Assembly (NCBI GenBank): GCA_009777335.1
Contig: WRMC01000009.1
Coordinates: 48,482-112,481, forward strand
Direction: 5' to 3'
Source of the DNA: Treponema sp.
Lineage (GTDB): Bacteria > Spirochaetota > Spirochaetia > Treponematales > Breznakiellaceae
DNA: 64,000 nucleotides
Each line of letters opens with the position of its first letter. Position 1 is the first letter of the stretch. The notes beneath the pieces are model-generated. The model saw only the letters and a list, made by a program, of their open reading frames with translations. It was not told where the DNA came from and did no database searches. The translations under genes and the position numbers were made by a program. This document shows positions 51,083 through 60,999 of this stretch, piece after piece.

Positions 51083-53921
51083 ATATGCGATGGAGACAGT
51101 TTTTTCACTCATCGATAAGGTCAGCCGTCCCCTTGACAAGATCGGCATAAAATCAAAAACCGTTACGAAAAAACTCCAGAAAGATTTTGTTGCCGCACAG
51201 AAACGCCTTGACAACTTTGGCAAGGCTATCGTCAAGTGGGGAAAACGTGCGGCGCTTGCCGCCGCCGCCGCAGTAACGGCCTGGGCAGGATTAGGTGTAA
51301 AAAACGCACTCACTCTTGCGGACACGATGGCAAAGATAGGCCACGCCGCAAATATCACAGGCCCACCGCTGGAGCAATTACAAAAAGACCTAACTAATGT
51401 CGCAAATAGCGCAGGGCTTGCGGTTAACGAACTGGCAGAGATTGCAAACACATCAATTCTTTCAGGTATCGCTGCCGAAAGCGCCGCAGAATTTTCATCT
51501 ATTGTCGCAAGGACAGCCAGAATAACCGATGCATCTTCGGATCAAATTGTCGATGGCCTGACAACTGTTCTGAACGCTTATGGGATGAGCGGCGATGAAG
51601 CGGCACGTATTTCCGGCATGATGATCAACGCCAATAGATTTGGCAAAACATCATTTCAAGATATGGCAACCGGAATGCGGAATGTAATTCCAGCCGCCGC
51701 CGCCCTTGGAGTAAGCACCGAGGACGTATTCGCATCCATTACAACGCTGACGGCCCAGGGCCTGACAACCAGAGATGCGATGAGAACTATGGGCGATTCA
51801 TTCAGCGCAATTAAAAGACCGTCAAGGGAAGCTGCCGCTCTTGCGCAGCGCCTTGGAATAGATTTTTCCGAGGCGGCTTTACGCAGTAAGGGCTTCGCTG
51901 GCTTCATGGAAGATATACGGCAAAGGACAGGTGGCAACACCCAATTATTAGAGACATTATTCGGCAGCGAGAGAACAGCACGGTCGATGAGCATTCTCAC
52001 AACAACGGGCGCAGAAGCTTTTAGCGAAGCCCTCGGCATAATGTCAAACTCACTGGAAACAGTAGACACTGAATTCGCAAGGATAACCAATACCCCCGCA
52101 GAACGCTGGCGCATGGCTGTCAATAAAATCCAGAACGCTGGAGTCAGCCTGGGTGCAACTATCCTCCCCGTGGTGGAGCGGGTGATCGGCAAGGTCACCG
52201 AGATCGCCGACAGGCTCACCCAGGTAGACTTTAGCCAGTACACCGGAATAATTGATAAAGTATTCCAAAAAATAGAACGGCTGGCCGGAGGCTTTATAAA
52301 TATCCTGAAGCTGGCGTGGAATTTCCGAGGCGTGATAATCGCCGTGGTCGCCGCCCTCGCCCTGTATCACGGAGCGCTTATGGCAGTGGCGCTTTACACA
52401 AAGCTATATGGAGTGATCAAAGGCGTGGCCACAGCCGCAACCTTCGCATTCACCCTTGCAACGAAAGGAAGCGCCGCCGCTCTTGCAGTACTCAAGGCCG
52501 GAACTATTGCATATAACATTGTTTCAAAGGCATTTGCAATCGCCGCCAAAATAGCCACGGCAGCGCAGTGGGCGCTGAACATTGCAATGATGGCTAATCC
52601 GATAGGGCTTATTATAGCGGCGGTTATCGCTCTGATCGCAGTCATTGTTTTACTTGCCAAAAACTGGAAAAAGATCACCACCGCTATAAAAAACAATACT
52701 GAAAAAGTACTCGCGGTCTTGACTATTCTATTTTTTCCCCTCGGCATGATTATTTCGATGATAAGGGAGATTGTTTCTAATTGGGAAAATATAAAAAACG
52801 CAATTTCCGGCTCCGGCCTTCTCGATGCAATAAAAAACATCGGTGCATCTATCAAGAACTTTATACAACCCGCAATCGACTGGTTTATCGGCGTGTGGGA
52901 AAAAGTAAAAGCATCTGTTTCCGGCTTTTTCAGAACCATAGGAGACGCAATTAAAAACTTTTTCACTCCGGTAATAAACTGGATCACCGGAGTATGGCAG
53001 GCGGTAAGCAATGCGGTGGTCGGAGTCTTTAGAAATATCTGGAATGCCGTCAGCACTTTCCTTGAGCCGATCTTCTCGTGGATATCGGAAACATGGCAAA
53101 AAATAGTCTCGTTCTTTAAGGACAGCGCCCTGATAAATGCAATCAAAGTCATCGGCGGGACTTTGCTTTCCGGCATCCTCGCTCCAATACAGGGACTTTT
53201 AGAAATACTCTCCTATATACCCGGACTCGGACACCTCGCCGGAAGGGGAAGGGATAAAATACAGGAACTCCGCAACAACCTGACGGGAAGGGGATCAGAA
53301 GCCAATGCCGTGCCTGCGGCAGCAGCCGAGGAGCTTTCCCCGCTGGGCAACACGCCGCAGGTGAACGTCACACCGGATGTGAATTTTGCAGACTTCGATT
53401 TATCTGGCGCTATGGGGCCAACAGCCGGACGCTCAGGGCTTCACGGCGTGGTCGATATTTCCGGCGGCGGCGGAACGCCTGTTATTCCAAACTATACCAG
53501 CGGAGATACCCCTGGAACCTACACAGCCACAGCAACGAGGACACCCTCCATATCCGTACAGGAGACAATCAATACCGCCGCTTCCGGCATGACAGCCGTT
53601 CTACAGGAAATATTGGCATCCACCAGAGCCATAGAAGCGACCTCGGTGCAGGTGCTTACAGCGCTGAACGTTCCGGCCACGATCACCCTCACCGTTCCCC
53701 AGCGCCCCATAAACTCCGGCAGGCCGGAGCGTGAGCGGGCAGACAGGGAAGATCCCCGCAATATCCCGCCTGTAACCAGCGATGAGCGCATGGCATACAG
53801 TATGAGGGAAACCAGGGAAACCCTGGGCATCGAAGTGTCCGCCTCCCGTGGAACCGAAGCACGGATCGTGCGCCGCCCACGCTCGCCAAATATCCAACTC
53901 GTTAATTCGGGAGGGAACTAA
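51072..53921 (+). CDS. Tape measure protein (TP901 type)
   Basis: 949 residues. N-terminal coiled region, then PhageMin_Tail/TP901 core (SSDQIVDGLTTVLNAYGMSGDEAARISGMM...FGKTSFQDMATGMRNVIPAAAALGVSTEDVFASITTLTAQG), and hydrophobic segments in the middle (residues ~415-555: GVIIAVVAALALYHGALMAVALY, MANPIGLIIAAVIALIAVIVLLA), followed by W-rich repeats and a Pro/Gly C-terminus. Its length sets tail length (about 140 nm at 0.15 nm/residue, a rule of thumb). It overlaps the long chaperone form by 11 bp. Confidence 0.93.
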   Translation: MASKYAMETVFSLIDKVSRPLDKIGIKSKTVTKKLQKDFVAAQKRLDNFGKAIVKWGKRAALAAAAAVTAWAGLGVKNALTLADTMAKIGHAANITGPPLEQLQKDLTNVANSAGLAVNELAEIANTSILSGIAAESAAEFSSIVARTARITDASSDQIVDGLTTVLNAYGMSGDEAARISGMMINANRFGKTSFQDMATGMRNVIPAAAALGVSTEDVFASITTLTAQGLTTRDAMRTMGDSFSAIKRPSREAAALAQRLGIDFSEAALRSKGFAGFMEDIRQRTGGNTQLLETLFGSERTARSMSILTTTGAEAFSEALGIMSNSLETVDTEFARITNTPAERWRMAVNKIQNAGVSLGATILPVVERVIGKVTEIADRLTQVDFSQYTGIIDKVFQKIERLAGGFINILKLAWNFRGVIIAVVAALALYHGALMAVALYTKLYGVIKGVATAATFAFTLATKGSAAALAVLKAGTIAYNIVSKAFAIAAKIATAAQWALNIAMMANPIGLIIAAVIALIAVIVLLAKNWKKITTAIKNNTEKVLAVLTILFFPLGMIISMIREIVSNWENIKNAISGSGLLDAIKNIGASIKNFIQPAIDWFIGVWEKVKASVSGFFRTIGDAIKNFFTPVINWITGVWQAVSNAVVGVFRNIWNAVSTFLEPIFSWISETWQKIVSFFKDSALINAIKVIGGTLLSGILAPIQGLLEILSYIPGLGHLAGRGRDKIQELRNNLTGRGSEANAVPAAAAEELSPLGNTPQVNVTPDVNFADFDLSGAMGPTAGRSGLHGVVDISGGGGTPVIPNYTSGDTPGTYTATATRTPSISVQETINTAASGMTAVLQEILASTRAIEATSVQVLTALNVPATITLTVPQRPINSGRPERERADREDPRNIPPVTSDERMAYSMRETRETLGIEVSASRGTEARIVRRPRSPNIQLVNSGGN

Positions 53922-55342
53922 TGGCAACAATCAAAGACGGCAAATACACGGCCCCCAGCGGCGGTGAGCATATATTTTCTTATGGCGATGTGAGCAGGGA
54001 AACCGAACTCAAGACTGGAGTTTATACCTATCCCATGCGGGATGGAGCCAGGGTACAGCACCAGGGCAAGGGAGCCACTACGTTCCCGCTGACCTGCATT
54101 TTCCACGGCGCAGACTGCATGGAGCAGGCCAGCGCATTTGAGGATGCGCTCATCGAGCGTGATACAGGGGAACTCCAGCACCCGATTTATGGCACATTCA
54201 AGGTAAAGCCCACCGGAAATATCGTGCGTGACGATAAGCTGGTGACAAGTGCAAACCAGTCCACGGTAACCGTGACCTTTACCGAGTCCATCGAAAATGA
54301 TGACGAAAACACCATGAACGAGGTCGCCGCCGATACCATTGCCGAAAACCACGAGGCATTCGAAGATATCACCGCCGAGGACTTTGCCGAAAGCATCGCC
54401 GCCATCGAATCGGTGAGTGAACAACTGGCAATCGAGGCGGCACTGGAAGCGCAAACCCAATCCATGATCGATAACCTCCAGCCTATAGCATCCTCGGACA
54501 AGAAGTCCTTTGCGGACTGGCTCGCCTCGGCAAATGAACTCAAGGACTCAATAAAAAAAATGTATGATAAAGGAATCAAGACAGCCAGAAGCGTTGAGAA
54601 TACCTACGTCAAGGCGCTCAACGTGGCCCGGCTTACGCTGCGGATTGCAAAACTCCCCGCCAGGCTCTCTGTCAACCTATCGCAAAAACTCCAAGGCTAT
54701 GCTGGACTGACAGCAGTACTCATTAATCAGTTCCGCAACGACCCATTCGAAATAAAAAAAATCAAAAACGCTTATTCCTCTGCAGTGCTTGGACTTTCCG
54801 GCGCTGTAGCTTCCATCGCTTCAGGCGCTGCCATAAGCACAGCCCAGGCCGCAGCTTCCCCCGGCAATAGCTCTGTAACCAATACAAGGGCGAGCGCCTC
54901 CGGCGACTCTTCGGACAGCGATATACCCGCAGGCGCTTCCGGCGCAGGCTATACCGCCGCCACAAGCAACTCCGGCACGGCATCCCGTGAGGAAGCCGTG
55001 GAAACCGCCAGCGCTATAATCGGAATGCTGGAGGATATGACAGCCTTTGGGGACTCCAAGACATCGCAGAACGCCTTTGTAGACGCAAACGCCGCCAGCT
55101 ATATGGCGCTCAATATGCTGGTATATCAAAGCGCCCAGCTTATAATGAACGCATCCTTTGCGCTCCCTATGCAGAGAACGTTCACCACGGATCGAGATCG
55201 TCAGGTGATAGAATTATGCGCCGAATTATACGGCACAGTGGACTGCCTTGACGAGTTTATTGTATCAAACAATTTCAACATCGATGAGATAGAACTCCTG
55301 CCTATGGGAACGAAGGTGACGCATTATGTCCAGAGTGCATAG
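53921..55342 (+). CDS. Baseplate/DNA-circularisation N-terminal protein (Mu gpN-like)
   Basis: 473 residues. The N-terminal ~130 residues match DNA_circ_N (SYGDVSRETELKTGVYTYPMRDGARVQHQGKGATTFPLTCIFHGAD... TVTVTFTES). The centre has an Ala/Ser/Gly-rich linker (AVASIASGAAISTAQAAASPGNSS) and a helical C-terminus. In Mu gpN forms the baseplate hub with gpP. The ATG overlaps the tape-measure stop (TAATG). Confidence 0.82.
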   Translation: MATIKDGKYTAPSGGEHIFSYGDVSRETELKTGVYTYPMRDGARVQHQGKGATTFPLTCIFHGADCMEQASAFEDALIERDTGELQHPIYGTFKVKPTGNIVRDDKLVTSANQSTVTVTFTESIENDDENTMNEVAADTIAENHEAFEDITAEDFAESIAAIESVSEQLAIEAALEAQTQSMIDNLQPIASSDKKSFADWLASANELKDSIKKMYDKGIKTARSVENTYVKALNVARLTLRIAKLPARLSVNLSQKLQGYAGLTAVLINQFRNDPFEIKKIKNAYSSAVLGLSGAVASIASGAAISTAQAAASPGNSSVTNTRASASGDSSDSDIPAGASGAGYTAATSNSGTASREEAVETASAIIGMLEDMTAFGDSKTSQNAFVDANAASYMALNMLVYQSAQLIMNASFALPMQRTFTTDRDRQVIELCAELYGTVDCLDEFIVSNNFNIDEIELLPMGTKVTHYVQSA

Positions 55343-56612
55343 AGTCAGGCAGGGCGACACCCTCGGCTCCATCGCCGTGCGGTATTTGGGATCATCCTCA
55401 AAGTGGCCAAGGATAACCGGAGCCAACCCGCAACTCGCAGAGCGCCGGAAAGCCTCGGACGGTTCCCCGCTTATCTTTGAAGGCGATGACTTGATTATAC
55501 CAGAGGACGAGACTGCATCCCGCCCGACCAGCGCCTATACCGCCACCGAAACAATAGCACTCTCCGATAGCGAGCAGGACATAGAAATAAAAATTGACGG
55601 CAAAAAATACACAGGCTTCACCGGATACGAATTAAACCTCGCCTATGATACCTTTGACACATTTAGCTTTACTGCGCCGTATAACGAGGCAATGGTCGAA
55701 TTGCGGGATGCAATCGTACCATTCGCATTCAAACCAGTGGAGATATTTTACGATGGAGTTTTGGTACTCAAGGGAACCCTACTCACGCCCGACCCTGAAC
55801 TGTCTGACAAGTCCGGCGAGATAACCCTGCAGGGATACCCTATCTGCGGCATCCTCAACGACAGCATGATCCCGCCCACTAAATACCCACTTGAGTGCTG
55901 GGGAATAAATATGCGTGGCATTGCCGATGCCGCCTGCGAACCTTACAACGTGCCAGTACTGTTTGACGGCGATATCGGCCCGGACTTCACCGAGGTGAGT
56001 ATTGAGCCGACTGAAAAAATCATGGACTTTTTAACCAAGCTCGCAAAGCAACGCAACCTTTTATTTACCAACACCGAAAAAGGCGAACTTCTATTTTTTG
56101 AGGCAAAGCAAGAGAGAGCCTTTGTTTCTTTTTCCGAAGGCAAACTTCCCCTGCTCGGAATAAAACCCAAATTTGCAGCGCAAGCATTTTATTCGCACAT
56201 CACAGGGTTTACCAAAACCGACTCGGACTATCCGTCCTTTTCGTACACCCTGGAGAATAAGTATTTAATCAACAAAGGAATTATGCGCCATCACTCGGTG
56301 ACCATTGATGATGCCGAAAACCTCGGCGACCTTGAAAATTCCGTCAAAGCATACGCAGGCCGGATGTTCGCAGATTGTGTGGCTTACGAACTGGAAGCGG
56401 ACGGACACCATAACCCTGACGGTGAGCGATATGCAAAAGGCATGACTGTGTGCGTCCTGGCTCCAACGGCCATGATTACAAAAGAGACTAATTTTATCGC
56501 CCGGAATATAAAGCTGGTACGGACAGCCGAAACAGGGAAAACCACAACAATCACCCTAATCCTTCCCGGCTCGTATATAGGGAATTTACCGGAGGCATTT
56601 CCGTGGGAATAG
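55326..56612 (+). CDS. Baseplate hub protein with N-terminal LysM (Mu gpP-like)
   Basis: 428 residues. A LysM/tail-X domain opens the protein (VHRVRQGDTLGSIAVRYLGSSSKWPRITGAN, residues 4-33, to DLIIP). The rest is the late-control-D/gpP hub fold (IEIKIDGKKYTGFTGYELNLAYDTFDTFSFTAPY...GYPICGILNDSM...KIMDFLTKLAKQRNLLFTN...). In many phages tail X and gpP are separate; here they are fused. It overlaps gpN by 17 bp and the next gene by 10 bp. Confidence 0.85.
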   Translation: MSRVHRVRQGDTLGSIAVRYLGSSSKWPRITGANPQLAERRKASDGSPLIFEGDDLIIPEDETASRPTSAYTATETIALSDSEQDIEIKIDGKKYTGFTGYELNLAYDTFDTFSFTAPYNEAMVELRDAIVPFAFKPVEIFYDGVLVLKGTLLTPDPELSDKSGEITLQGYPICGILNDSMIPPTKYPLECWGINMRGIADAACEPYNVPVLFDGDIGPDFTEVSIEPTEKIMDFLTKLAKQRNLLFTNTEKGELLFFEAKQERAFVSFSEGKLPLLGIKPKFAAQAFYSHITGFTKTDSDYPSFSYTLENKYLINKGIMRHHSVTIDDAENLGDLENSVKAYAGRMFADCVAYELEADGHHNPDGERYAKGMTVCVLAPTAMITKETNFIARNIKLVRTAETGKTTTITLILPGSYIGNLPEAFPWE

Positions 56613-57346
56613 GATTTAATATCATAGGCCGAAAGATCGGCGAAGGCATAGAGAGCCTTGTGAAGCTGGTTTTCGAAGCTCGCAAAGGTGACAACCGCAG
56701 CGCCCTGCTGTACAACAGCGCAGGCGAGGACTCCGTGCCGCTGGATAATGAGCGCCTTATACTTGCGAAGATTGACGGTAACGGTAAATATATCGCCGTG
56801 GGCGTTTTAACCCTATCTCAGGGAGCCAACCCTGGCGAAAAAATATATTTTAGCAGAGACAATAAACCAGTAGAGGACGCATCGATTGTCGCCAAGATAT
56901 CCATGCTCAACGACGGCTCCATTACGATTGACACTGACACGGAAACCACTGGAGAGGCGACAGGTGATTATAAACGAATTATAAAAGGAGAGACAAAAGT
57001 AATTGAACGAAAAGACAGGTCGTACCTTAATGAGGCGAATGCAACCGAAGAGGTAAAGAAAAACTATAAACACAAATCCGATAATACCGACCTGGAATCT
57101 AATCAACCAATGGGAATAAAAGGAACAGAGACGCTGTTAGGAGCGGACGTTCTTCAGGTTTTTTTTCAAGACGTAAAAAAAGCAGTGAACCGAAACCCTG
57201 TTATTATTCCCCCAGCGCCGTGGCCGCCGGGGGCTCCAGTCCCCCCCGTGCCTCCGCTTATCAATATGCACCTGAAAGGTGTGTGGACTGATATCGCTGC
57301 CGCCGCAGACAAGGCGATAGCCTCGTGCAAAAAGGCACTGAAGTAG
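56603..57346 (+). CDS. Baseplate spike/assembly protein (Mu gp45-like)
   Basis: 247 residues from GTG 56603 (ACCGGAGG before it). The first ~125 residues (RSALLYNSAGEDSVPLDNERLILAKIDGNGKYIAVGV...GEKIYFSRDNKPVEDASIVAKISMLNDGSITIDTDT) have the OB-fold and beta-helix-like pattern of gp45 (spike) proteins. A charged linker and a proline-rich part (PPAPWPPGAPVPPVPPLIN) follow. Together with gp46 and gp47 below this fixes the baseplate order of Mu. Confidence 0.72.
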   Translation: MGIGFNIIGRKIGEGIESLVKLVFEARKGDNRSALLYNSAGEDSVPLDNERLILAKIDGNGKYIAVGVLTLSQGANPGEKIYFSRDNKPVEDASIVAKISMLNDGSITIDTDTETTGEATGDYKRIIKGETKVIERKDRSYLNEANATEEVKKNYKHKSDNTDLESNQPMGIKGTETLLGADVLQVFFQDVKKAVNRNPVIIPPAPWPPGAPVPPVPPLINMHLKGVWTDIAAAADKAIASCKKALK

Positions 57347-57354
57347 GAGTTTAT

Positions 57355-57567
57355 ATGGCAATGTCACCAGCGGGAATGGCAGACGAAATTTTCAAAGCGA
57401 TGGAGGCTGTTTACGGCGACATGACGGAGGGTAAAGCAGAGACCATGAAATACCTGACCACATTCTCTACAGGAATAATAAAACACCTGATAGAAAATAC
57501 AGACGTTATCCCAGGGACTCTTGTAGTTTCCGGCGTTCCGGTAACAGGCACAGGAAAGGTAACATGA
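57355..57567 (+). CDS. Small baseplate-region protein (70 aa)
   Basis: 70 residues from ATG 57355 (TAGGAGTTT upstream). MAMSPAGMADEIFKAMEAVYGD...VIPGTLVVSGVPVTGTGKVT; helical first half, glycine/valine C-terminus. No family recognised. It overlaps the gp46 start by 4 bp. Confidence 0.62.
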   Translation: MAMSPAGMADEIFKAMEAVYGDMTEGKAETMKYLTTFSTGIIKHLIENTDVIPGTLVVSGVPVTGTGKVT

Positions 57568-58034
57568 ACCTACAAACCTTTGAAGGCGACCTGCTGTTAT
57601 TCGATACCGTGGACGGCGGTGACGTTGCCATTGCTGATGGCTTTTTTATCAGCGACAGGGCGCTTGACACCGCCGTATATCTCTCCCTCTTCGGCGGGAA
57701 TAAAGAGGACAACGGCAAGGTAAAAAACCGGAAAACATGGTGGGGAAATACCCTGCGTGGAGTCAGTGAAAACCAGAAGCTGGTTTCACGCTTCCAGGCG
57801 ATTATATTCGGCCTGCCCATGACCACTAAAAACATTCTGGACGCAGAGGAGGCGGCACGGCTTGACCTTGAGTGGCTTATCAGCGAAAAGCTGGCCGATG
57901 AGATTGTTGCGGACGGCAGAGCGGTTTCAAACAAGCGCTTTGACCTAAAGATACAAATAACATCAGGGGAAAAAATTATTTTTAAGAATACCTATGCAGT
58001 ACCCTGGAAGGCAGGTTCAAATGTCGCAGTTTAA
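57564..58034 (+). CDS. Baseplate wedge protein (Mu gp46-like)
   Basis: 156 residues. Gp46 signature: ALDTAVYLSLFGGNKEDNGKVKNRKTWWGNTLRG, then the C-terminal lysozyme-family-like wedge portion (ARLDLEWLISEKLADEI). It lies directly before gp47 as in Mu and P2-like phages, and overlaps it by 14 bp. Confidence 0.85.
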   Translation: MNLQTFEGDLLLFDTVDGGDVAIADGFFISDRALDTAVYLSLFGGNKEDNGKVKNRKTWWGNTLRGVSENQKLVSRFQAIIFGLPMTTKNILDAEEAARLDLEWLISEKLADEIVADGRAVSNKRFDLKIQITSGEKIIFKNTYAVPWKAGSNVAV

Positions 58035-59238
58035 AAATAAAACCATAGAAGAAATTAGAGACCTCATAATCAATGCGGTAAAAAGCAAATTTAATGTGGT
58101 GTTCAGGCTTATTTCAAAGTCTTTTCTATTTACTATAGCAACCGTTATGGCAGGAGTTTTCGTTACCTGCTATAAACAAATCGCCTGGGTTTTTCTTCAG
58201 TTATTCCCTGAAAGTGCATACTGGAAAACGGTCACTGCGCTGGGTATACCAATCCGGCCACTGGTAAAATGGGGAGTCCTCATCGGAGTAGGGGAGCCAC
58301 GCCAGGGAACACAGTGGAGGGGAATAATCAACGTCACCACCTCCGGCTCCGGCACTCTTGTTGCAGGCGCACAGCTAAAAAGCGACACCACAGGGAGCCT
58401 GTACATAACCGAGGAGAGCGTGGCCACGGACAGCCCTGTGATAAGCGTTCCGGCGCTTTGTGTTGATACAGGCCGCACAGGGAACCTAGAAAAAGGCGAT
58501 ATTATCAGCTTTGTATCACCGCTCGGAAATGTCCAAAAGGACGCCACTGTGGGCGCTGTGAGCGCTTACGGGCAAGATTCCGAAACCGAGTCCGAGTACA
58601 GGGCTCGTGTTGTCAGGCGGTTCCGCTCCCCGCCGCAGGGAGGCTCCCTGTCCGATTATCAAATATGGTCTTGCGACGTGCCGGGTGTTCTGAACGCATA
58701 CCCATACAGCGACCCGGACTCGGCAGCGGGTGTCCTTGTATTCGTTGCAGGCGCTCCAGCGCAGTTTCCACACCGCATACCTACCTCCGACCTTTTAAAG
58801 CAGGTCGGCGAAGCCTGCACCTATGATCCTATTACCGGAAGGCAGAACCGCAAGCCCGTGACAGCCGTCCTCGACCCAGCGTTTGACCTATCATACGAAA
58901 ACATCCGCCCGATCACCCGCAGGCTGTACACGGTAAGAGTTAACGGGATGGTCGGAGTGCCTGTTTTGGAATTTGCAAACATAGCCAAGCCAGCCATTGA
59001 AAATTATTTTCTTGAGCGTGAGCCGTATATCCGAGGGCTTTCCGATGACAATAACAAACTCAACGCTGTATCAAGAAACAATGTCACCAGCGTGGTGGAT
59101 CAGATGTCTATATCGCTCAAGGCCGAGTTTGACAGCGTTTCCCTTGAGCGTAACGGCGCAGTAATAGCCAACGACACCCTCGGCATGGGAGAGCTTGCCG
59201 AGCTTCAGCAGCTTTATGTGAACGGAGTGCCTGTATGA
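58021..59238 (+). CDS. Baseplate J-like protein (Mu gp47)
   Basis: 405 residues from ATG 58021. BaseplateJ features: QGTQWRGIINVTTSGSGTLVAGAQLKSDTTGSLYITEES, ETESEYRARVVRRFRSPPQGGSLSDYQIWSCDVPGVLNAYPY and VLVFVAGAP. It forms part of the wedge around the tube. Upstream frame up to 57994 belongs to gp46. A hydrophobic patch near residue 38-54 (FTIATVMAGVFVTCYKQIAWVFL) is unusual for this family. Confidence 0.85.
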   Translation: MSQFKNKTIEEIRDLIINAVKSKFNVVFRLISKSFLFTIATVMAGVFVTCYKQIAWVFLQLFPESAYWKTVTALGIPIRPLVKWGVLIGVGEPRQGTQWRGIINVTTSGSGTLVAGAQLKSDTTGSLYITEESVATDSPVISVPALCVDTGRTGNLEKGDIISFVSPLGNVQKDATVGAVSAYGQDSETESEYRARVVRRFRSPPQGGSLSDYQIWSCDVPGVLNAYPYSDPDSAAGVLVFVAGAPAQFPHRIPTSDLLKQVGEACTYDPITGRQNRKPVTAVLDPAFDLSYENIRPITRRLYTVRVNGMVGVPVLEFANIAKPAIENYFLEREPYIRGLSDDNNKLNAVSRNNVTSVVDQMSISLKAEFDSVSLERNGAVIANDTLGMGELAELQQLYVNGVPV

Positions 59239-59948
59239 GCGGAAAATTCTTTGATGCCATAAAAACGTTATTTCCACGATCACGAGCCTTTGAGTTATTT
59301 GCGGATAATTCAAAGCGCAGGCTTGTCAAAGGATTTTCAGAGCTGCCGGAAAATATCCGCACAGAACTAGAACTTGTTTACTTCGACCTATTTCCAGACA
59401 CAACCCGTTTCCCTGAACGGTGGGAAGAGGTCTTTGCGCTTTTTTTCACGGATGCCGAATTGCCGAAGCGCCGGAACATAATCGATGCCATGTGGAAAAT
59501 GATCTCCGGCCACCAGGGACTTGAGTTTTTACAAACTATGCTGCACAGCATCGATAAAGGACTGCGTGTCGTGGAAAATATCCCTGTCAGCAACCCCCGG
59601 CACTCCGGCATTACATTAATAGCTGTCTGTGGACACCCAAAAATGAAATGCGGGAACCGGAAAGCCGTCTGCGGATACCGCGAAGGACGCGAGGACTTTA
59701 TACCGTCCATTATAAAAAATGACGTGACCACAGAATATAACATTCCCGAAGACAGCAGATATTGGGAAAACTGCTTTTTTATCTGTGCATCGGTAAGGCG
59801 AAGCCCTCGCAGAAATATACTCTATGTGGAGCCATACAAACTAAGCGCCGTCTGGCGCAACTTTATTGAATTTTTAATTCTCAAGGTAAAACCAGCGCAT
59901 ACAACCGCCATCGTCTTTATCGACTGGCAAGAAGGAGAAACGATATGA
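59235..59948 (+). CDS. Baseplate/tail protein, gp48-like
   Basis: 237 residues, overlapping gp47 by 4 bp. FPRSRAFELFADNSKRRLVKGFSELPENIRTELELVYFDLFPDTTRFPERWEEVFAL is the DUF2313/gp48-like start (small helical wedge component). The C-terminus has NPRHSGITLIAVCGHPKMKCG and SPRRNILYVEPYKLSAVWRNFIEF. It links the baseplate to the fibre genes that follow. Confidence 0.75.
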   Translation: MSGKFFDAIKTLFPRSRAFELFADNSKRRLVKGFSELPENIRTELELVYFDLFPDTTRFPERWEEVFALFFTDAELPKRRNIIDAMWKMISGHQGLEFLQTMLHSIDKGLRVVENIPVSNPRHSGITLIAVCGHPKMKCGNRKAVCGYREGREDFIPSIIKNDVTTEYNIPEDSRYWENCFFICASVRRSPRRNILYVEPYKLSAVWRNFIEFLILKVKPAHTTAIVFIDWQEGETI

Positions 59949-60718
59949 TAAAACTTGATTTTTCGTATTCGGTCTATGTAGACATCAATCACCCAAACCA
60001 CCCAGGCGGTGCGGCTATAAATACCTCATCGGATAATGAAGAGGATGGAACCCCCATCTTCGCCGATCTGGTGAACGACCTGCGTGGATGGATGGAGGCG
60101 GCTATAGTAGACGCTCGCAAGTCCTTTGTAGTCAGCGGGAACACGGAGCGCCCAGGCGCATCGGATGTGCTGGACGCATTAAAAGTAATTATAGCGAGGA
60201 TGATAGACAACAACGTCTCCCCGCAGATGATTTTATCACGGCTCATAACCGTGGACGGAGTAGGGAGTGGCCTCGATGCCGACCTGCTCGGTGGATACCC
60301 GCCGGAATACTACCTCCGGTCAGGAGCCACAGGGTTTATGGTAACCCACGTTTCAGGCCCCGCCACGGTTATTCCCTGGCCAGAACTGAACATCGAATAT
60401 GTCCCCACTGGCACTTACGCTGCAATTATTACAGCCCACGGAAATTATCCCGATTATATCTCGTTTCCCTATGAGGCAAAAAATGACGGCCTCCATGTTT
60501 ACCCGCATCGGCTTGAGAACGGGAAGCTCGTGGCCGGAACCGGAATGAAAAAATGGGGAATTGACAAATGGGGAACAGGTAAAACTTATGTCCCCGGAAG
60601 GAAATGGGGAATCGGAACATGGGGAAGCGATAAATGGAGCGCTTCAAGATCGGTAGGTGGAGAAGCGTGGGGAGTTTATGGCCCCATGCCCATCAATATA
60701 CAAGTCAAGGAGGTATAA
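59945..60718 (+). CDS. Tail fibre protein with Trp-Gly repeats
   Basis: 257 residues. Tail-fibre signature SRLITVDGVGSGLDADLLGGYPPEYYLRSG near residues 98-127. The C-terminal ~60 residues hold spaced Trp-Gly units (KWG-ID, KWG-TG, KWG-IG, TWG-SD, AWG-VY), suggesting a repetitive beta region. It overlaps gp48 by 4 bp. It probably attaches the fibre or tip carrying the variable protein. Confidence 0.75.
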   Translation: MIKLDFSYSVYVDINHPNHPGGAAINTSSDNEEDGTPIFADLVNDLRGWMEAAIVDARKSFVVSGNTERPGASDVLDALKVIIARMIDNNVSPQMILSRLITVDGVGSGLDADLLGGYPPEYYLRSGATGFMVTHVSGPATVIPWPELNIEYVPTGTYAAIITAHGNYPDYISFPYEAKNDGLHVYPHRLENGKLVAGTGMKKWGIDKWGTGKTYVPGRKWGIGTWGSDKWSASRSVGGEAWGVYGPMPINIQVKEV

Positions 60719-60720
60719 GC

Positions 60721-60999
60721 ATGGTAGGATTGCCACTCAGCTTATCCACAAAACAAGACTGGCTCAACGCAGTAGATTATGCGAAAGCCAAAGGAGAAGG
60801 GAAAGGCACGATGCAAACACGCCTTTCAGAATTAAAGAACAATTCGAAGATGCTGGTTCTAAAGGCCGGAGCCGAAAAAAAGCCGCCCGAAGAGCAGACT
60901 CCAGAGGACTTCAAGTCCGTGGATGATCCGAACTGTGAAAAAATCCGGCTCGGTTTCACGGATGCCGAAATCGATCAGCTTATAGGAGGGCTTAATTAA
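60721..60999 (+). CDS. Small tail-fibre-associated protein
   Basis: 92 residues from ATG 60721 (CAAGGAGGTATAAGC upstream). Helical and charged (KQDWLNAVDYAKAKGEGKGTMQTRLSELKNNSKMLVLKAG...KIRLGFTDAEIDQLIGGLN). No family recognised; location suggests a fibre-assembly chaperone or a subunit holding the variable tip. Its stop overlaps the next ATG (TAATG), i.e. coupled translation with the DGR target. Confidence 0.65.
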   Translation: MVGLPLSLSTKQDWLNAVDYAKAKGEGKGTMQTRLSELKNNSKMLVLKAGAEKKPPEEQTPEDFKSVDDPNCEKIRLGFTDAEIDQLIGGLN

